This document shows positions 23,471-34,560 of a stretch of DNA of 64,000 bases, piece after piece (the stretch's first letter is position 1; each line of letters starts with the position of its first letter). The position numbers were made by a program, and so were the translations under genes. Under the pieces are notes generated by a model. That model did no database searches. It was given only the letters and a program-made list of their open reading frames with translations, and was not told the origin of the DNA. The stretch comes from Diphasiastrum complanatum (Eukaryota > Streptophyta > Lycopodiopsida > Lycopodiales > Lycopodiaceae): assembly GCA_029204225.1 (NCBI GenBank), contig MU831943.1, forward strand, positions 31,525 to 95,524, in the 5' to 3' direction.

Positions 23471-24004
23471 TTACTGACATCGTAATGAAATCCATTGACA
23501 TACAGATATGAAAGACCCGTGACCAAGGTAAAGCAACCTTTTTTGGAAGAACACACATTTGGACTCCTTGGCAAAAAGCTTCTCCTGTCTAAGTAACTTT
23601 AAGACAGTCTTGAGATGCTCCTCATGCTCCTCCAAGGTCTTACTGTAGATGAGAATATCATCCAAGTACATTATCACGAACTTTCCCAGATATGGACGAA
23701 GAAGATCGTTCATCATCTGCTGGAAAGTCGCTGGAGCATTTGTCAAGACAAATGGTAAAACTAGAAACTCATAATGGCCGTACCTAGTTCTAAACCCGGT
23801 TTTCTCAACATCCTCAGTCTTTATGCGAATCTGATGATATCCTGATCTCAAATCGATTTTGGTGAAGTACTCTGCACTATGCAATCGATCAACCAACTCA
23901 TCCATTCTTGACAAGGGATAACGGTTTTTAATCGTTAATTTATTTAACTTTTTAAAGTCCACACAAAGACGAGTGCCTCCGTCTTTTTTATCAACAAGGA
24001 GCAC
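23471..24004 (-). pseudogene. Ty3/gypsy reverse transcriptase fragment
   Basis: The RT fingers and palm are readable in one minus-strand frame: LLVDKKDGGTRLCVDFKKLN, NRYPLSRMDELVDRL, YFTKIDLRSGYHQI, FRTRYGHYEFLVLPF, APATFQQMMNDLL, the catalytic YLDDILIYS and LLRQEKLFAKESKCVF. The active-site Asp pair is intact. The frame ends after the palm; thumb, RNase H and integrase are missing. The upstream protease-like frame is at 24331-24681 on the same strand. Confidence 0.9.
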
Positions 24005-24330
24005 AGGTGGCCCCCAGGGGATTTACTAGGCCTAACATTGCCCATCTTAAGATAATTCTGCAGTTGCCTATAAACCTCATCCTCTCATCAGTAGTACTCA
24101 TCCTATATGGATACAATGATATAGGAGAACTACCCGGAATCTACCATGGTCAACACCCCTAGAGGGGGGAAGACCCTCAAGAAGCGATTCAGGAAAAACA
24201 TCGTAAATTCTTGCCTAAGTTTCTTAAAGATTTCACCTTCTGGTGAATTTTCTTGCTTTAGGTTATTAGACATTAATTCCATTTGGAGATTGTAAAATTG
24301 CAAACTACACTCTTCATGGTAAGTAAAATC

Positions 24331-24681
24331 CTATAACCAACATAAGTAAGAATTACAATCTACAACATCCATACATTTAACTGTTTCTAAAGCAGAAAGC
24401 ATATACGGAATAGAAATATCAACATTTCCATTTAATTCTATGAGTGAGCCGTTATGCAAGAATGACAAATTGTGAGTTACATAGTTTTTCTTTTTAGACT
24501 CGTTCCTCTCATAGAACCACTCCTTTCCAAGTATTACATCTACCCTATCTAGATTCATAATGTGAAAGTCTAATTTATCCTTATAGGCTTGACTCTCCAT
24601 TGGTAGACGTGGGACTATCCGGTCCCAAACTTGGTGTTCCGCTCCCGTTGCTAGCTTCACTGTGTATAGGAGCATTTTCAA
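24331..24681 (-). pseudogene. Gypsy aspartic protease-like fragment
   Basis: A 116-codon minus-strand frame with the retropepsin-like signature NLDRVDVILGKEWFYE (the family has VILGMDWL). The Asp-Thr/Ser-Gly active-site part is not visible, so this is the C-terminal half. It lies ~0.33 kb upstream of the RT fragment, the expected gypsy order. Confidence 0.65.
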
Positions 24682-25548
24682 ACATTCATGGTGTCATTGT
24701 CAAAGGTCCCTAATATGGATTCTATGCTAGAAAAGTTGCAATTCGTATTGGCTTGGTTGTCAACTAGCAAAATGAGTGCCAGCGTAATGCTTTCCAATTG
24801 CTAGAGGATGTAATACACATTGCAAAGGTGTGTGATTCAACATGGTTGCTCTAGGAAACCGTATCAACATAAATACTCCTAGGTGATTAAACTCCATAAA
24901 AGGCTTGGGTAAAGCAACATTAATAAAGCTCTTAGCACTTTAGGTAGATCGGTGCAATAAAAAAGGCAGAATGTCCCATGTAGGACCTTGAACATAAAGT
25001 TCATGATTTGAATAAATAGTCAAGAGCACTCTTTGCTTAGTCTTGCTAGGCAATATTCATATAAGAACAAAACTTGAGAATTGCTTCACAATATAGTTGG
25101 TTGAGTTGCCATAAGGCAATAGCGTTTCTGCAGTTAAAATTTTTCTTGTAAGAATGTAGAGAGTTTGCTTGTCATTTTCACAATGCTTTTTTTTTCCTAC
25201 CGATGTGTTTTAGATTAAAGGAAAATAACAAAAAACAATGAATATACTTTTTGATAGTGGCTCCCGGCTTAACTTTTGAGTGTTTGAATGCTATAGAAGT
25301 TGTGGGTACCCATGATAATTGATGTTTGGTGAGGTTCACAAAAGGTGCAAGTATCAAAGTTTGCGATTATATTGTTTCAAGTTACATCTTGAGTTGTATA
25401 GTTATTCAATATGATGTATTTTTATGTCACAAATGTGGAGGGGATTGATATAATTCCATGTTATGATTGGTCATATTTTAAGTTTGACCCTATGGTCAAA
25501 AATTAAATTGTAGTAAGTGTATATATTTCAGAATTAGGGTTTAGAGTC

Positions 25549-26119
25549 CAATGTTTTATGGTACCTTTCGATATCGCCTTTTCAAACCATGTTTGAATCG
25601 GGAAAGAGTCGACTTCTCTAGGTTCGAACTGGCGAATCGGCTTTAGGGTTTACCCTTCGATTATGTCAGAAACAAATGCTTTCTTAGTGTTAATGGGTAA
25701 CATGTACATTATAATCCGTGATTAGTTGATAGTGAAATTTGAATCATGACAGGCAACTCCTAAGTCTTGTTACCTAACAGTACCTGTCACTTGTGATTTA
25801 GGGTTCTTGATCCATCTGTTACCTGCAGTTTTAGCTATGATCTATCTGATATCATTTGTGACATTAGCTAGTAACTACCAACTTCCATATATGAGGAGAA
25901 AGAATGATCATTGGTACTCGTCACTCAAAACATTAATGTCACACCATACATATTACAATGTACAACGAAAAAACCCTGACGGCTCTCTCTCTATCTGTGT
26001 GTGTGTGTGTGTGGAAAATTAAAAAAAAAACGGTTCGAACCGTTTTTTCTTCAAATTAAAAAAAAAAAACAGTTTGAACCGGGCTGGTTCGGTTCGAACC
26101 GCGGTTCGACAAAACTATG
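25549..26119. mobile_element. hAT-like MITE C, 571 bp
   Basis: 8-bp duplications ttagagtc at 25541-25548 and 26120-26127. The right end reads ...TCGACAAAACTATG (CATAGTTTTG inverted), the left CAATGTTTTATG. The right subterminal region is filled with palindromic words: CGGTTCGAACCG at 26031-26042 between A- and T-runs (a 24-bp perfect palindrome), GGTTCGAACC again, and GAACCGCGGTTC at 26097-26108. A (GT)n run lies at ~25997-26012. No ORF. Confidence 0.78.
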
Positions 26120-26616
26120 TTAGAGTCAATTTCAACTCTGTTTTATCATATGTAATCTATAAGAATCTGATGTGTATGTGTGTATAACTATTTACACTCT
26201 TTATCATTAGCTGGATGCCAACCTTTTGCAGTTATTTGACAAAAATATTCATTCGATTGAAGTCATTTTGAGCACATAATGTCATCAAAGATAAGTCGTT
26301 AGCGCATTTTTTAAGGAATAACCTTTTATCCATTCATGATTGTTAAGATCATAGCTCAATGCTCAAGTCTTAAAGCAACATTTATGTTTATGTCTGTTTC
26401 CATGAAGAATGCTTCTAATTTAATGCTAGCAAGTTCAATTTTGCCGAATTCATAGAAATATTTGGAAATAGTCTAGAAAAATTTCGATGCTTGTGCTTTT
26501 TTGAGAGCTTGTTTGTGTTGTCCTATATTGAGAATCACCTTAGTTATACATCATGAGCTTTATAGAGGGCTATAGGCTTTATGAGTTTGCATTATTGACT
26601 TCTTTGCTTACTACAG

Positions 26617-26776
26617 AATCATAGAAGACATCGGTTTGAAATATGTGGAGCTACTTCCATTGTTGGTGCCAACGTTACTGGTTTTATTACGAGATGAAAC
26701 TCCAGCTGTTGCTCGAAGGGCTATTGCAAGTGGAACAAACTTGTTCAGAAATACGCTTGAGCAAGTTGCATTAAAG
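26617..26776 (+). CDS. ESP4: Symplekin exon 2 (codons 74-127)
   Basis: Acceptor ctacag, donor AAG|GTAATG. Encodes IIEDIGLKYVELLP and DETPAVARRAIASGTNLFRN, the strongest HEAT-repeat match to plant symplekins. It restores the frame left open by exon 1 and ends on a codon boundary. Confidence 0.93.
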
Positions 26777-27076
26777 GTAATGTTTTCAACGTATTCCTTT
26801 GAATATCACACTCACTTTGGCTTCTCTAGCCTAAGGTAAGGTCTTGACCATGTATTTTTTTCTATTACTATGACTTTTTTTCATATTTTTTTGTGAAGAA
26901 CAAGAAATCATGTGATTCTTGGTCTCCAAACATCCTCAGACACATTCATGGTCGCATGCATCACCCTTGAGTGAATTAATGCATGAATTTCTAGAGCCAC
27001 ACAAGCATGACTGATCCTTACTAATGTTGTATAGACATCAATTAAGCAACATGCAATCGAACGTCATGCTCTAAAC

Positions 27077-27836
27077 CATAGTTGCAGCGAATCGCGATTC
27101 GCTGGGTCTGCGATTCGCGGGTCGCGATTCGCGACCCAGAATCGCAAAAAAAAAAAAAAAATTTTTTTTTTTGGAAAAATAGCTTATTGCTGAAATTTTT
27201 TTAGGGGATCAATGGTCAAACCAGCGTTTTGCCTCTCAGAAGTGCAGTAGATGAGGCACAAACAGATCTTATTTTAAGTAGCTATCCGGTTGTCATTTGC
27301 TCTGGTTTTCAGTAAATGTTAATGCTACAGTTTGGACTATCAACTATATGGATGATGATCACTTTTGCAATTGGTTCACTGGAGATGTGAGTGCAATGTA
27401 CATACAGTTGGGGGCATAAACCCCATTTTTATCTACAGGGGGGCGGTGGCATTTCTATCTACAGTGTCTATATAGCAAGAAGCTCTAGGGGGTTCGGGGG
27501 GCGGTAGCCCCCTGGTGGGGGGTTTGGGGGGCAACGCCCCCCAACGGCGGGGTTCGGGGGCTGCCGGTAGACCCCGGCCCCGACGGTAAGGCCTCTTCAT
27601 GATTTGGCCTTCCAACTCCCCGAGTGAAAACACACTTTTTGGTGTTTCGCACCCGAAACAGTCGGCAAACTACACAATCATAATCCCCTCGATCAGAGCT
27701 TTCATCTGATACCCATATTGCCTAAAAAAATTTCAAAAAAAAAAAAAATCGATTCTACACGATTTTGGGAAAATCTCGAATCACGAATCGGAATCGCGAT
27801 TCTGAATCGCGATTCGGGAATCGCGCTGCAACTATG
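27077..27836. mobile_element. hAT-like MITE A, 760 bp
   Basis: Target duplication ctctaaac at 27069-27076 and 27837-27844. Terminal inverted repeats CATAGTTGCAGCG. Left subterminal palindrome AGCGAATCGCGATTCGCT (27086-27103) with further AATCGCGATTC words; the right end repeats GAATCGCGATTC several times. The centre contains a G-rich hairpin block (27430-27600). No transposase. The identity of the flanks extends beyond 8 bp by chance (atg before, catag after). Confidence 0.85.
27430..27600. repeat. GC-rich hairpin block within MITE A
   Basis: Repeated GGGGTTCGGGGG/GGTTTGGGGGG phrases and a perfect stem at 27524-27544 (TTGGGGGGC, AAC loop, GCCCCCCAA). This is a sharp contrast to the AT-rich surroundings. 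The G-runs could also form quadruplexes. Confidence 0.8.
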
Positions 27837-28700
27837 CTCTAAACCATAGAACTTTGCTCCACTGCTGTGAAAGTCATAAGAATCTTAGCTTTGCAATTTG
27901 ACCAACATCTAGCTATGCTCTACTCAAATAAAATAGAATTATAAGTTTCCATTCGTCAATAATTAGCTTCAAACTCTCATCTCACAACCTTAGGTGGGTA
28001 GAAAGTGCATAAGGATTAAGGAGAACATCTCCACCTAGCAAAATCACTACCAGAAACATGATTTGTCCACATGCTAGTTTCCACAAGCACAAGACAAGTG
28101 AAAGGAGGGATGCACTTCGTGAAGAGATCAAGAGGTTGCAGTGCACTTGTGCAACAAAGAGGAATCTGGATTCTTAGAAGAGAGAGGAAAGGGATTTTTT
28201 TGATGCAATTAATCTCTTATAGCTGATTTGTAGCAATTTGCCACTTGTTCTACAAATATAAAGTCTTGAACAAAATCTCCACTAAAGGACGTTTGGAGAA
28301 GATGAGCAAGCTGTCATTCCTTCTCCTATATATGGAATGATAAGCTAGCCTAAAAGACCGAACTCAAGTAAACAACTTGGATTTTGGGCCTCTATCCTTG
28401 CCTCCTTTAGATTTATGGAAAGTGGGATCCATCTTTAGTAACATGTTTGGGATGGGGTCTAGGCCCCAACTTAGTTGGATGCCATTTTTTTTAAGAGTGT
28501 TAAGATATGTGATGCCACTAGATAAGAAAGCAAGTCTTTATTTTCTAATTCTAAAACAAATTATACCACTCGAAGAGAAAAGGAGAGAGAAGATTCTCAG
28601 AGGAAGATAAGATCGTTCATAAAATTAGATTTTTAAATGCTTCGATTCCAACATGCAATAAGCTTCCTTAAATACATTAGTAAATAAGTTGTGATTCTAG

Positions 28701-28985
28701 CATAGAATCAATGAACCGTTAACGGTTCAGTACGGTTCTGAGAACCGTACGGTTCACAATCTTTTTTTGGGCAGAACCGTATAAACCGTGAAATAGATAA
28801 TTAATTAATTAATTATTTTTTTTCCCCCACCCCCAAAACGAGCTATGAGAGGTTTTGGGGGGAAAATTAAAATAAATAAATAATTAATTGATTTTTAGAT
28901 GAACCGTACCACGGTTCAAGGAACCGTGGTACGGTTCCTTCCACGGTTCCCAGGACCCACGGTTCTGGGAACCGTGGGTTCTATG
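28701..28985. mobile_element. hAT-like MITE B, 285 bp
   Basis: Target duplication gattctag at 28693-28700 and 28986-28993. Ends CATAGAATC and GGTTCTATG (inverted CATAGAACC). Palindromic word GAACCGTTAACGGTTC at 28713-28728, and near-palindrome GGAACCGTGGTACGGTTCC at 28920-28938. The middle (taattaatta...ccaaaac / gttttgg...taattaatt) is itself an inverted repeat, so the whole element can fold on itself. Confidence 0.85.
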
Positions 28986-30891
28986 GATTCTAGCAATAAA
29001 TACAATGTACTATTGTATTATCAGTTTTATTGTAGACTTGAAATTCGAATATCAATATTTTTTTGCATCTCTTAGTGGCATGCCCATAAAATATAACTAG
29101 CAAAGATCCCTCTTAATGAACAACGATGACTGCTAATTGTTGCCAATTCAGAAGCTGATAAGATACCATCAACATTGTTGCTTAGTTATGTAATTTCTGC
29201 AAGTAGTTGATTGATGAAGTACTGGGAATAATGAGTGGATTTTTCGGCCAGCGATGAACTTAGTTAGTGTCACCAAATCGTATTTGCAGTTGCTTGCCAA
29301 AAACAACCATGAAATGAATCGAGGTTTGTCATCTTCAACAAATCTACCAATCGATAGCAAGAGTGGATCAGAAGACAAAGCTTGAAAATAGTGGCCAAAT
29401 TTGCCAAAGATATGTCAGATGCCTTTCAAATAGAAGGCGTAAAAGTATTACTTAAAGGATCCCAAGAACACTCTCGTCTTATAGGAGAGTGACTCAAACT
29501 ATGACCTGTACCTTTCTTTTGGACAAAACCAGCATCCTCCTTTTGAAGGTGATTGCCATTCTTAATATGGTCTATCTAATTGAAATGTTGAAAAGCTTAC
29601 AAGAAGGAAGAATACCTAATGTAGAAGTGGACAATTGCAAAACATCCTCAAAGGCCTGGCAATGGCTGGTGGATTGACATTGTGAAATGGCTCTCTTATT
29701 GGAAATTCCAAGATGACGCATGGCGTAAAGACTTATAAATTAAGGTTGTTTGCAAAGTACTGACTAGAATAGATTGACCCAGCAATAGGAGGGTTGAACA
29801 TGTTCAGATGCTGATTGGGTAAGAGATAAGGAGGACAAAAGGTCTACCACATGTTAGATATTTAGTTTGGGCCAACTGTAGTAACTTGGTGCAGCAAGCA
29901 ACAGCCAATAATTGTGTCGTTTTCCACAAAAAGCACGTTATAGACGATCTACTATGACAATGAAGTTGCATTTAACTCGCCAAAAATCCCTTGTTCCATG
30001 CCAAGATGGAGCATATAAAGGTAGTCGGCTCTTCATAGGGAAGAAAGCCCAAAGCTAGGAGATCAAGCTTATCTTGTGACACAAGCAATCAAGAGTTAGC
30101 TTATTTATATATCAACTTCAGGAATTTACCATCAATATAAATCATCAGTGTAGGATATTTAGGGGCAATACTTAAGGATTTTGTCGGATGTACCATTGCC
30201 CTAGAATATTAAGGAGTTAGGGGGACACCTACACGTATCTTCCATACCACAAGCTTTTAGTTGGGTGATGGCACAGCTTGGGACACTATGTATTCATTGT
30301 GGTTTGTGAAAAACTCAAGCTTGGTAAGCTATCTTGTACTTTTGAGTTGAATTATCAATAAATTTTGCCTTGTACTCTGTGTTCTACATTTTTAAGGCAA
30401 TACTTTGTGTTGGAGTTGGTCAATGGAGTTTATGCAAAATTCAACGTTAAGGCTTAAATGAAAAGGGTATGTGTGCACAAAAAGCTTCACCAAATTGCTA
30501 AGGACTTTATTGCAAGAATGTGGTCCTTCAGATGCAGCTATGTATACAAGTGGTAGATAGCAAAAAATTCATGTCCATCTCTTTTTCCTGCATGCATGCC
30601 AACACTTAGATGCACCTTGATATACAACTTATAAGTAACAAAAAACTCACGTCCTCTCTTTTTCTAGCATGCATCTTGATTCCTTAGGCTCGAGAAGTCA
30701 TTGCTTTGGCTGTTAAGCTCATCAGGCGATTTTTTTTTTGAGAGCCATATTTTGGTGCATTCCCATGTTGTAATAATCTATTAACTTTTCTTTTCTTCAT
30801 GCATTTGAGTGTTATTATTGCATCTATTATCTTTACCTGTTGTCTTTAGACGGGTCTTTAAAGATAAAGGCATGGTTTATATGATCCACAG

Positions 30892-30984
30892 GGTATCCAT
30901 TCTGGACATCCAGATAAAAGCTTGGAGGATGGATGGTCCTGGATGGTCCGGTTCAAGGATGCGGTTTTCCCACTTGCTTTTCAG
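30892..30984 (+). CDS. ESP4: Symplekin exon 3 (codons 128-158)
   Basis: Acceptor tccacag, donor CAG|GTGAAA. Encodes GIHSGHPDKSLEDGWSWM then VRFKDAVFPLAFQ, matching the SAWAWMLKFKD-x-IYSIAFQ block of the family. 31 codons, phase 0 on both sides. Confidence 0.92.
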
Positions 30985-31339
30985 GTGAAAATCTTCCCTT
31001 CACGAGAGATTGAAGTCATAAATTATTACCCTGAAGTGAATCTTAACGTTAGGTGATACATTACTTGCTTTAAGCAGTTCTGTAGATACATCCATGGTAC
31101 CATATGTATTTCCAAAGCCTTCTAAGGTCTCAAATAGCATTTGTTCGGCGAAATTCATTCTCTTTTAATCTTAAATTGTTCATCGACATTCTTGTATTAT
31201 TTTCTTAGGATGAACACCAAATATTTGGTAATTCTGCACGTGGACGTCCACTTATCTGAATAAGTAAAGCGTCAAATATGGTCAATTGTACGATTCAAAT
31301 TTCTCTTTTTTTTAATTGAAATCAATATCACTCCTGCAG
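30985..31339 (+). other. Intron 3 (355 bp) with two palindromes
   Basis: GTGAAA...CTGCAG. Contains ACCAAATATTTGGT (31216-31229) and GTGGACGTCCAC (31240-31251), both perfect palindromes 10 bp apart. No TE borders were seen. Confidence 0.85.
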
Positions 31340-31454
31340 AAAACCAATGATGGAGTGAGATTTCATGCAGTGAAGTTTGTGGAGACAACAATTTTGCTTT
31401 TCACTTCTGACCCTAGTGGGTCTTCTCAACCACCACTTCTACATGATGCAAATG
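31340..31454 (+). CDS. ESP4: Symplekin exon 4 (codons 159-196 + 1 nt)
   Basis: Acceptor cctgcag, donor AATG|GTAAGC. Encodes NDGVRFHAVKFVETTILLFT then SDPSGSSQPP, matching GSDGVRLLALKFVE and TPDPNGSSEPP of the plant family. Confidence 0.92.
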
Positions 31455-31982
31455 GTAAGCATTGAAGACAAGTCTTGTCATTACATGCAAATTCCAAGGA
31501 TTTTTATACTTGTGCATAAACTGACACAATGCACGACTAAAAGCAAATACAATTAAACAATGCAATTTTTTTAATGCAAAGCTGAGTATGTTCCATCAGC
31601 CTCATTGTTAACTGCTTTTGAATCTTTAAATTCCTGGGACAGCTAGTCATAAACTATTCCACGTGAACTTTTATAAACAGTTTCCAATGATTTACTTCTT
31701 CACTCTATTTAGTGGTGTTATGCTGGCTTAGTTGCTTCCAACACATAAATTTGGGTAAATGAAAAACGAAAAAGCCTAAAGAACTCTGTTTATTTGTTCT
31801 GAGGCCAAAACCAACTTGGGACTCTGTTGACACAATGATCTGCAGTAGTTTTACTAGGATCTTGATTCTTTAAGAGCATTTTCTGCAGTTGTAGATGTAC
31901 CTCTCTGTTTGGTTTCAAATAGTATTATTGCTAAGGGTTCTTTTAAATACTCCATCATGAATTGATCTGTTTCTTGTTTTAG
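31455..31982 (+). other. Intron 4 (528 bp)
   Basis: GTAAGC...TTTTAG. Ordinary AT-rich intron sequence. Confidence 0.85.
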
Positions 31983-32151
31983 GATCTCTCAAAGGGTTCA
32001 ATATGACTTGGATAACATCCGGGCATCCTATGCTTGATGCTATGAGCTTAGGTCAAGAGGCAAGTAAAAACCTCGGTTTGCTACTCAACCAACTGCGCCC
32101 ACCAGAAATTTCATCTGTTCCTGGCCCTGTTGCAATTGTATTGGTTAATAG
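31983..32151 (+). CDS. ESP4: Symplekin exon 5 (codons 197-252 + 2 nt)
   Basis: Acceptor gttttag, donor AATAG|GTAACT. Encodes KGFNMTWITSGHPMLDAMSL, GQEASKNLGLLLNQLRPP and VAIVLVN. The split Ser codon (AG+T) is completed 15.2 kb away by exon 6, matching the family's LINSLSTIARKRP. Confidence 0.92.
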
Positions 32152-32924
32152 GTAACTTGAGCAAGTTATGTCGTTTTCAATGGTAATTAGTTTCCTTTCG
32201 CGTTTGCTTGGAAGTGAATCAAAGGATGATGCAAAAGTAGATGATGCACATGTCGAAGATATATTCCCCTATTCATTTAGCTGTTTTATTTTTATCTCCA
32301 GAAAGTAATCAAATTTCTTCCAGTTTTCAAAGATTTTACTCTTAGGAATTGGTGATCACACACTTTTATGTTTTGTTATTCTCAGCAAATGCCTATAGTT
32401 TTTTTTCATGAGAATATATTTCAAGTAAGGTTCATCTAGAAAACTTTTGGGGCTATGCTTTTTCGTGTGTTAATGAAATGAGCATTGCTTGTGGTCAGCT
32501 TGTAGAGGCTTTTAGCAAATATTGATAGCTCTCCTGTGCTAAGAGGTTTTCACTAATCAGGATCTTATTTATGATGTTTTTTGATGGCTTGTGAGCTAGG
32601 AATGGATGCCATGTGCTACCCAACTGGCTGTATGACAATAATAATAATTTTCTATATATTCTAGTGTTTGACAGAATCCCACAAGTTGGTAACATGAATA
32701 GTTGTCGTGGGTTAGAGTGATGTTGGATTGAGGACTTGCTACTCGAGTATTATTCAAACAGTTGCTATTCTGGTGTGTCATACATGTTAGGCATAGTAAA
32801 ACCACAACAAGGAAAGGAATCAAGTCATCAAGTGATCACCATGCTTAATTAGTTTGCAGAGAGTCATGAATGCCGTCACGACATATAGCATAAAAGCACA
32901 TGTAGATAAGAGGACAGAAAAATG

Positions 32925-33684
32925 TTACTGAATTGATATGCCTCCAGCACAGCAGCACAGCAGAATTGAGATTACACTGCTTTGCAATGGCCGGCTGCAA
33001 AGAAACTCTGCCACGTAAAAGCACCTCTTAACAGCTACAATAGCTACATCCTTGTTCGACTGCTGGAAGTCTACCACATATATGTCCCTACCGCTAAGAT
33101 GTCCTCGACCCATATCACCTCCAGCCCTACCAGTAGCACTAGTGCCCGCGGCGGCCCGCCCCACCTACTGGCACTGTTTGAGTCTCTCTAGATGAAGAAG
33201 TGGGTGTGGAACTAGTGACGGCTGTGGTGTGGAATCTCGGCGCTCTGCTGCACCTATAACAATTTTTTATGTTGCAAATTTTTAAACTTTAATGGATTAT
33301 GGTCGATGACAAACTCAGATAGGTCACATAGTCACATATGTTAATAATCACTAATTACTAATTAGTAATTACATAGTACATACTAGACTGAACTTTGAAG
33401 TTTAAACTTGAGTTAAAACAAGAATCACCTATGGCTAAAGGAGTAGCATGAGACTCGTCCCCGATCGTGGCTATTCTCAATGATTCTGGTGCTTGAGTGC
33501 AAACAACGATCTCGTATCCTAGGAGACGTAAAAGGTGCACCCTTATTTGAACGGGGAGGAGATGTAAAAGGTACGCCCTTATTCGAACGGGGCCACCTCC
33601 ATAAGTATTTCCACAATACTTACCAGTCCACTTCTTTGTGCCTAACGTGCCATAACCTGAATTTAGAGTGCCTTTTGGCATCAA
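32925..33684 (-). pseudogene. hAT transposase remnant (BED finger exon and following exon)
   Basis: Minus strand. A BED-finger region (33684-33430) reads LGTKKWTGKYCGNTYGGG then PVRIRAYLL, where the family pattern is W-T-C-x2-C...HL; the first Cys is Gly here. A 36-bp tandem duplication repeats the RIRAYLL segment (PVQIRVHLLRL). After an apparent intron (acceptor on the minus strand ttgttatag at ~33251) a second part contains NKDVAIVAVKRCFYVAEFL, like the hAT transposase region after the finger. The catalytic core and dimerisation domain were not found. The copy is decayed. Confidence 0.6.
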
Positions 33685-33700
33685 AAGACGTTAATAAAGC
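33668..33700 (+). mobile_element. LINE 3' end (hairpin + RGACGTTAATAAAGC)
   Basis: Hairpin GTGCC TTTT GGCAT at 33668-33681 followed by caaaagacgttaataaagc, the shared 3' signature of LINEs in this window. It lacks the TTTC/CT tail. Confidence 0.55.
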
Positions 33701-33829
33701 TTTTTACAGTATCAGCAGCACAGTCTTCACAGTCTTGACATCTTGACATAGATACATATGATTAGTATGCACACACGCACACACTCCCGCATAAGTGTCT
33801 TTTTTAGTTTGTACTAGACATTTTTCTTT

Positions 33830-33956
33830 ATTACATTTTGGAGACGTTTTATACGCTCCCATGGTTACCACACACTTGACATGTAGTTTTTAGTCTTATA
33901 TGCCTTTTGGCATGGAAAAGACAAGCTTTCTTTCTTTCTCTCTCTCTCTCTCTCTC
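33830..33956 (+). mobile_element. LINE 3' UTR end with TTTC/CT tail
   Basis: Contains gacgttttatacgctcccat and acttgacatgtag, shared with the LINE ends at 37.3 kb. Then hairpin ATGCC TTTT GGCAT (33900-33913) and tail aaaagacaagctttctttc, then (TC)n to 33956. Confidence 0.75.
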
Positions 33957-34033
33957 AAGTCTCACACACACGTCCCACACCACCCTCAAGACTTACAAAT
34001 GTCAAACACAAAGCTCAAACACTTCCTCTCCCT

Positions 34034-34077
<44 letters not shown>

Positions 34078-34102
34078 TATTCCTCCCTCTAGGCTCTCTC
34101 TC
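33957..34102. repeat. CA/TC-rich spacer
   Basis: Low-complexity sequence with (CA)n at ~34046-34073 and (CT)n at ~34094-34110. It separates two LINE fragments. Confidence 0.7.
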
Positions 34103-34560
34103 TCTAGGTGTTTTGGAGTCTTGAGGAGCATTTTATCTTTAGATGCCCTGTATACTAAGAGATCAGAGGGAGATATCATTGCTTGTTTCGGGACATGCCT
34201 ACCACTCTACGCTCTCTCGTAGCCTATGAGTGAGGACCCACGATGTGTTGCTTTGATGGTACGCGAGATGTTCATACTGCGGAGAGATCTATACGGGACA
34301 TCCCAACATTTTACCTCTCAGTCATTGATCACTTCTTTCTTTACTAGGCGGAGATCACGTGACTCAGTACCTGAGGATGATGATTATGGCGACGAGGAGG
34401 ATGGTAGACGCTTACATGCTCACAGAGATCAAAGATAGTATACTACCCACCATCACTTTACTGCCAAGATCGCTAGACCTATACGGAGACATACTACACA
34501 TGCTCATGCTCATAGACGACGCCAGCGGGCTCCCACACTTTCTTATGTTGTGGCTCGCAT
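34103..34560 (+). pseudogene. LINE ORF2 C-terminal fragment
   Basis: Starts right after a (CT)n run. Reads across frames as the terminal region of LINE ORF2: EEHFIL, RCPVY, IRGRYHCLF-like, then EDPRCVALMVREMFILRRDL, comparable to EDSRCVALMIREMIDLRM at 36.65 kb. A basic tail (HAHRRRQRAPT) follows. It has several frame breaks. Confidence 0.65.

Larger units (their letters stand above)
26777..30891 (+). other. Intron 2 (4.1 kb)
   Basis: GTAATG...CCACAG. Holds MITEs A (27077-27836) and B (28701-28985). From 28986 to 30891 I see AT-rich sequence with short unassigned frames and no TE domain. Confidence 0.85.

Noticed and set aside
26031-26108. tRNA T-arm-like GGTTCGAACC words
   Set aside because: No acceptor stem, anticodon arm or D arm; the words are palindromic repeats of a MITE.
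27066-27848. A 14-15 bp target duplication for MITE A
   Set aside because: The flanks do match for more than 8 bp, but the CATAG termini and the 8-bp duplications of the sister elements place the borders so that the extra matching bases are chance.
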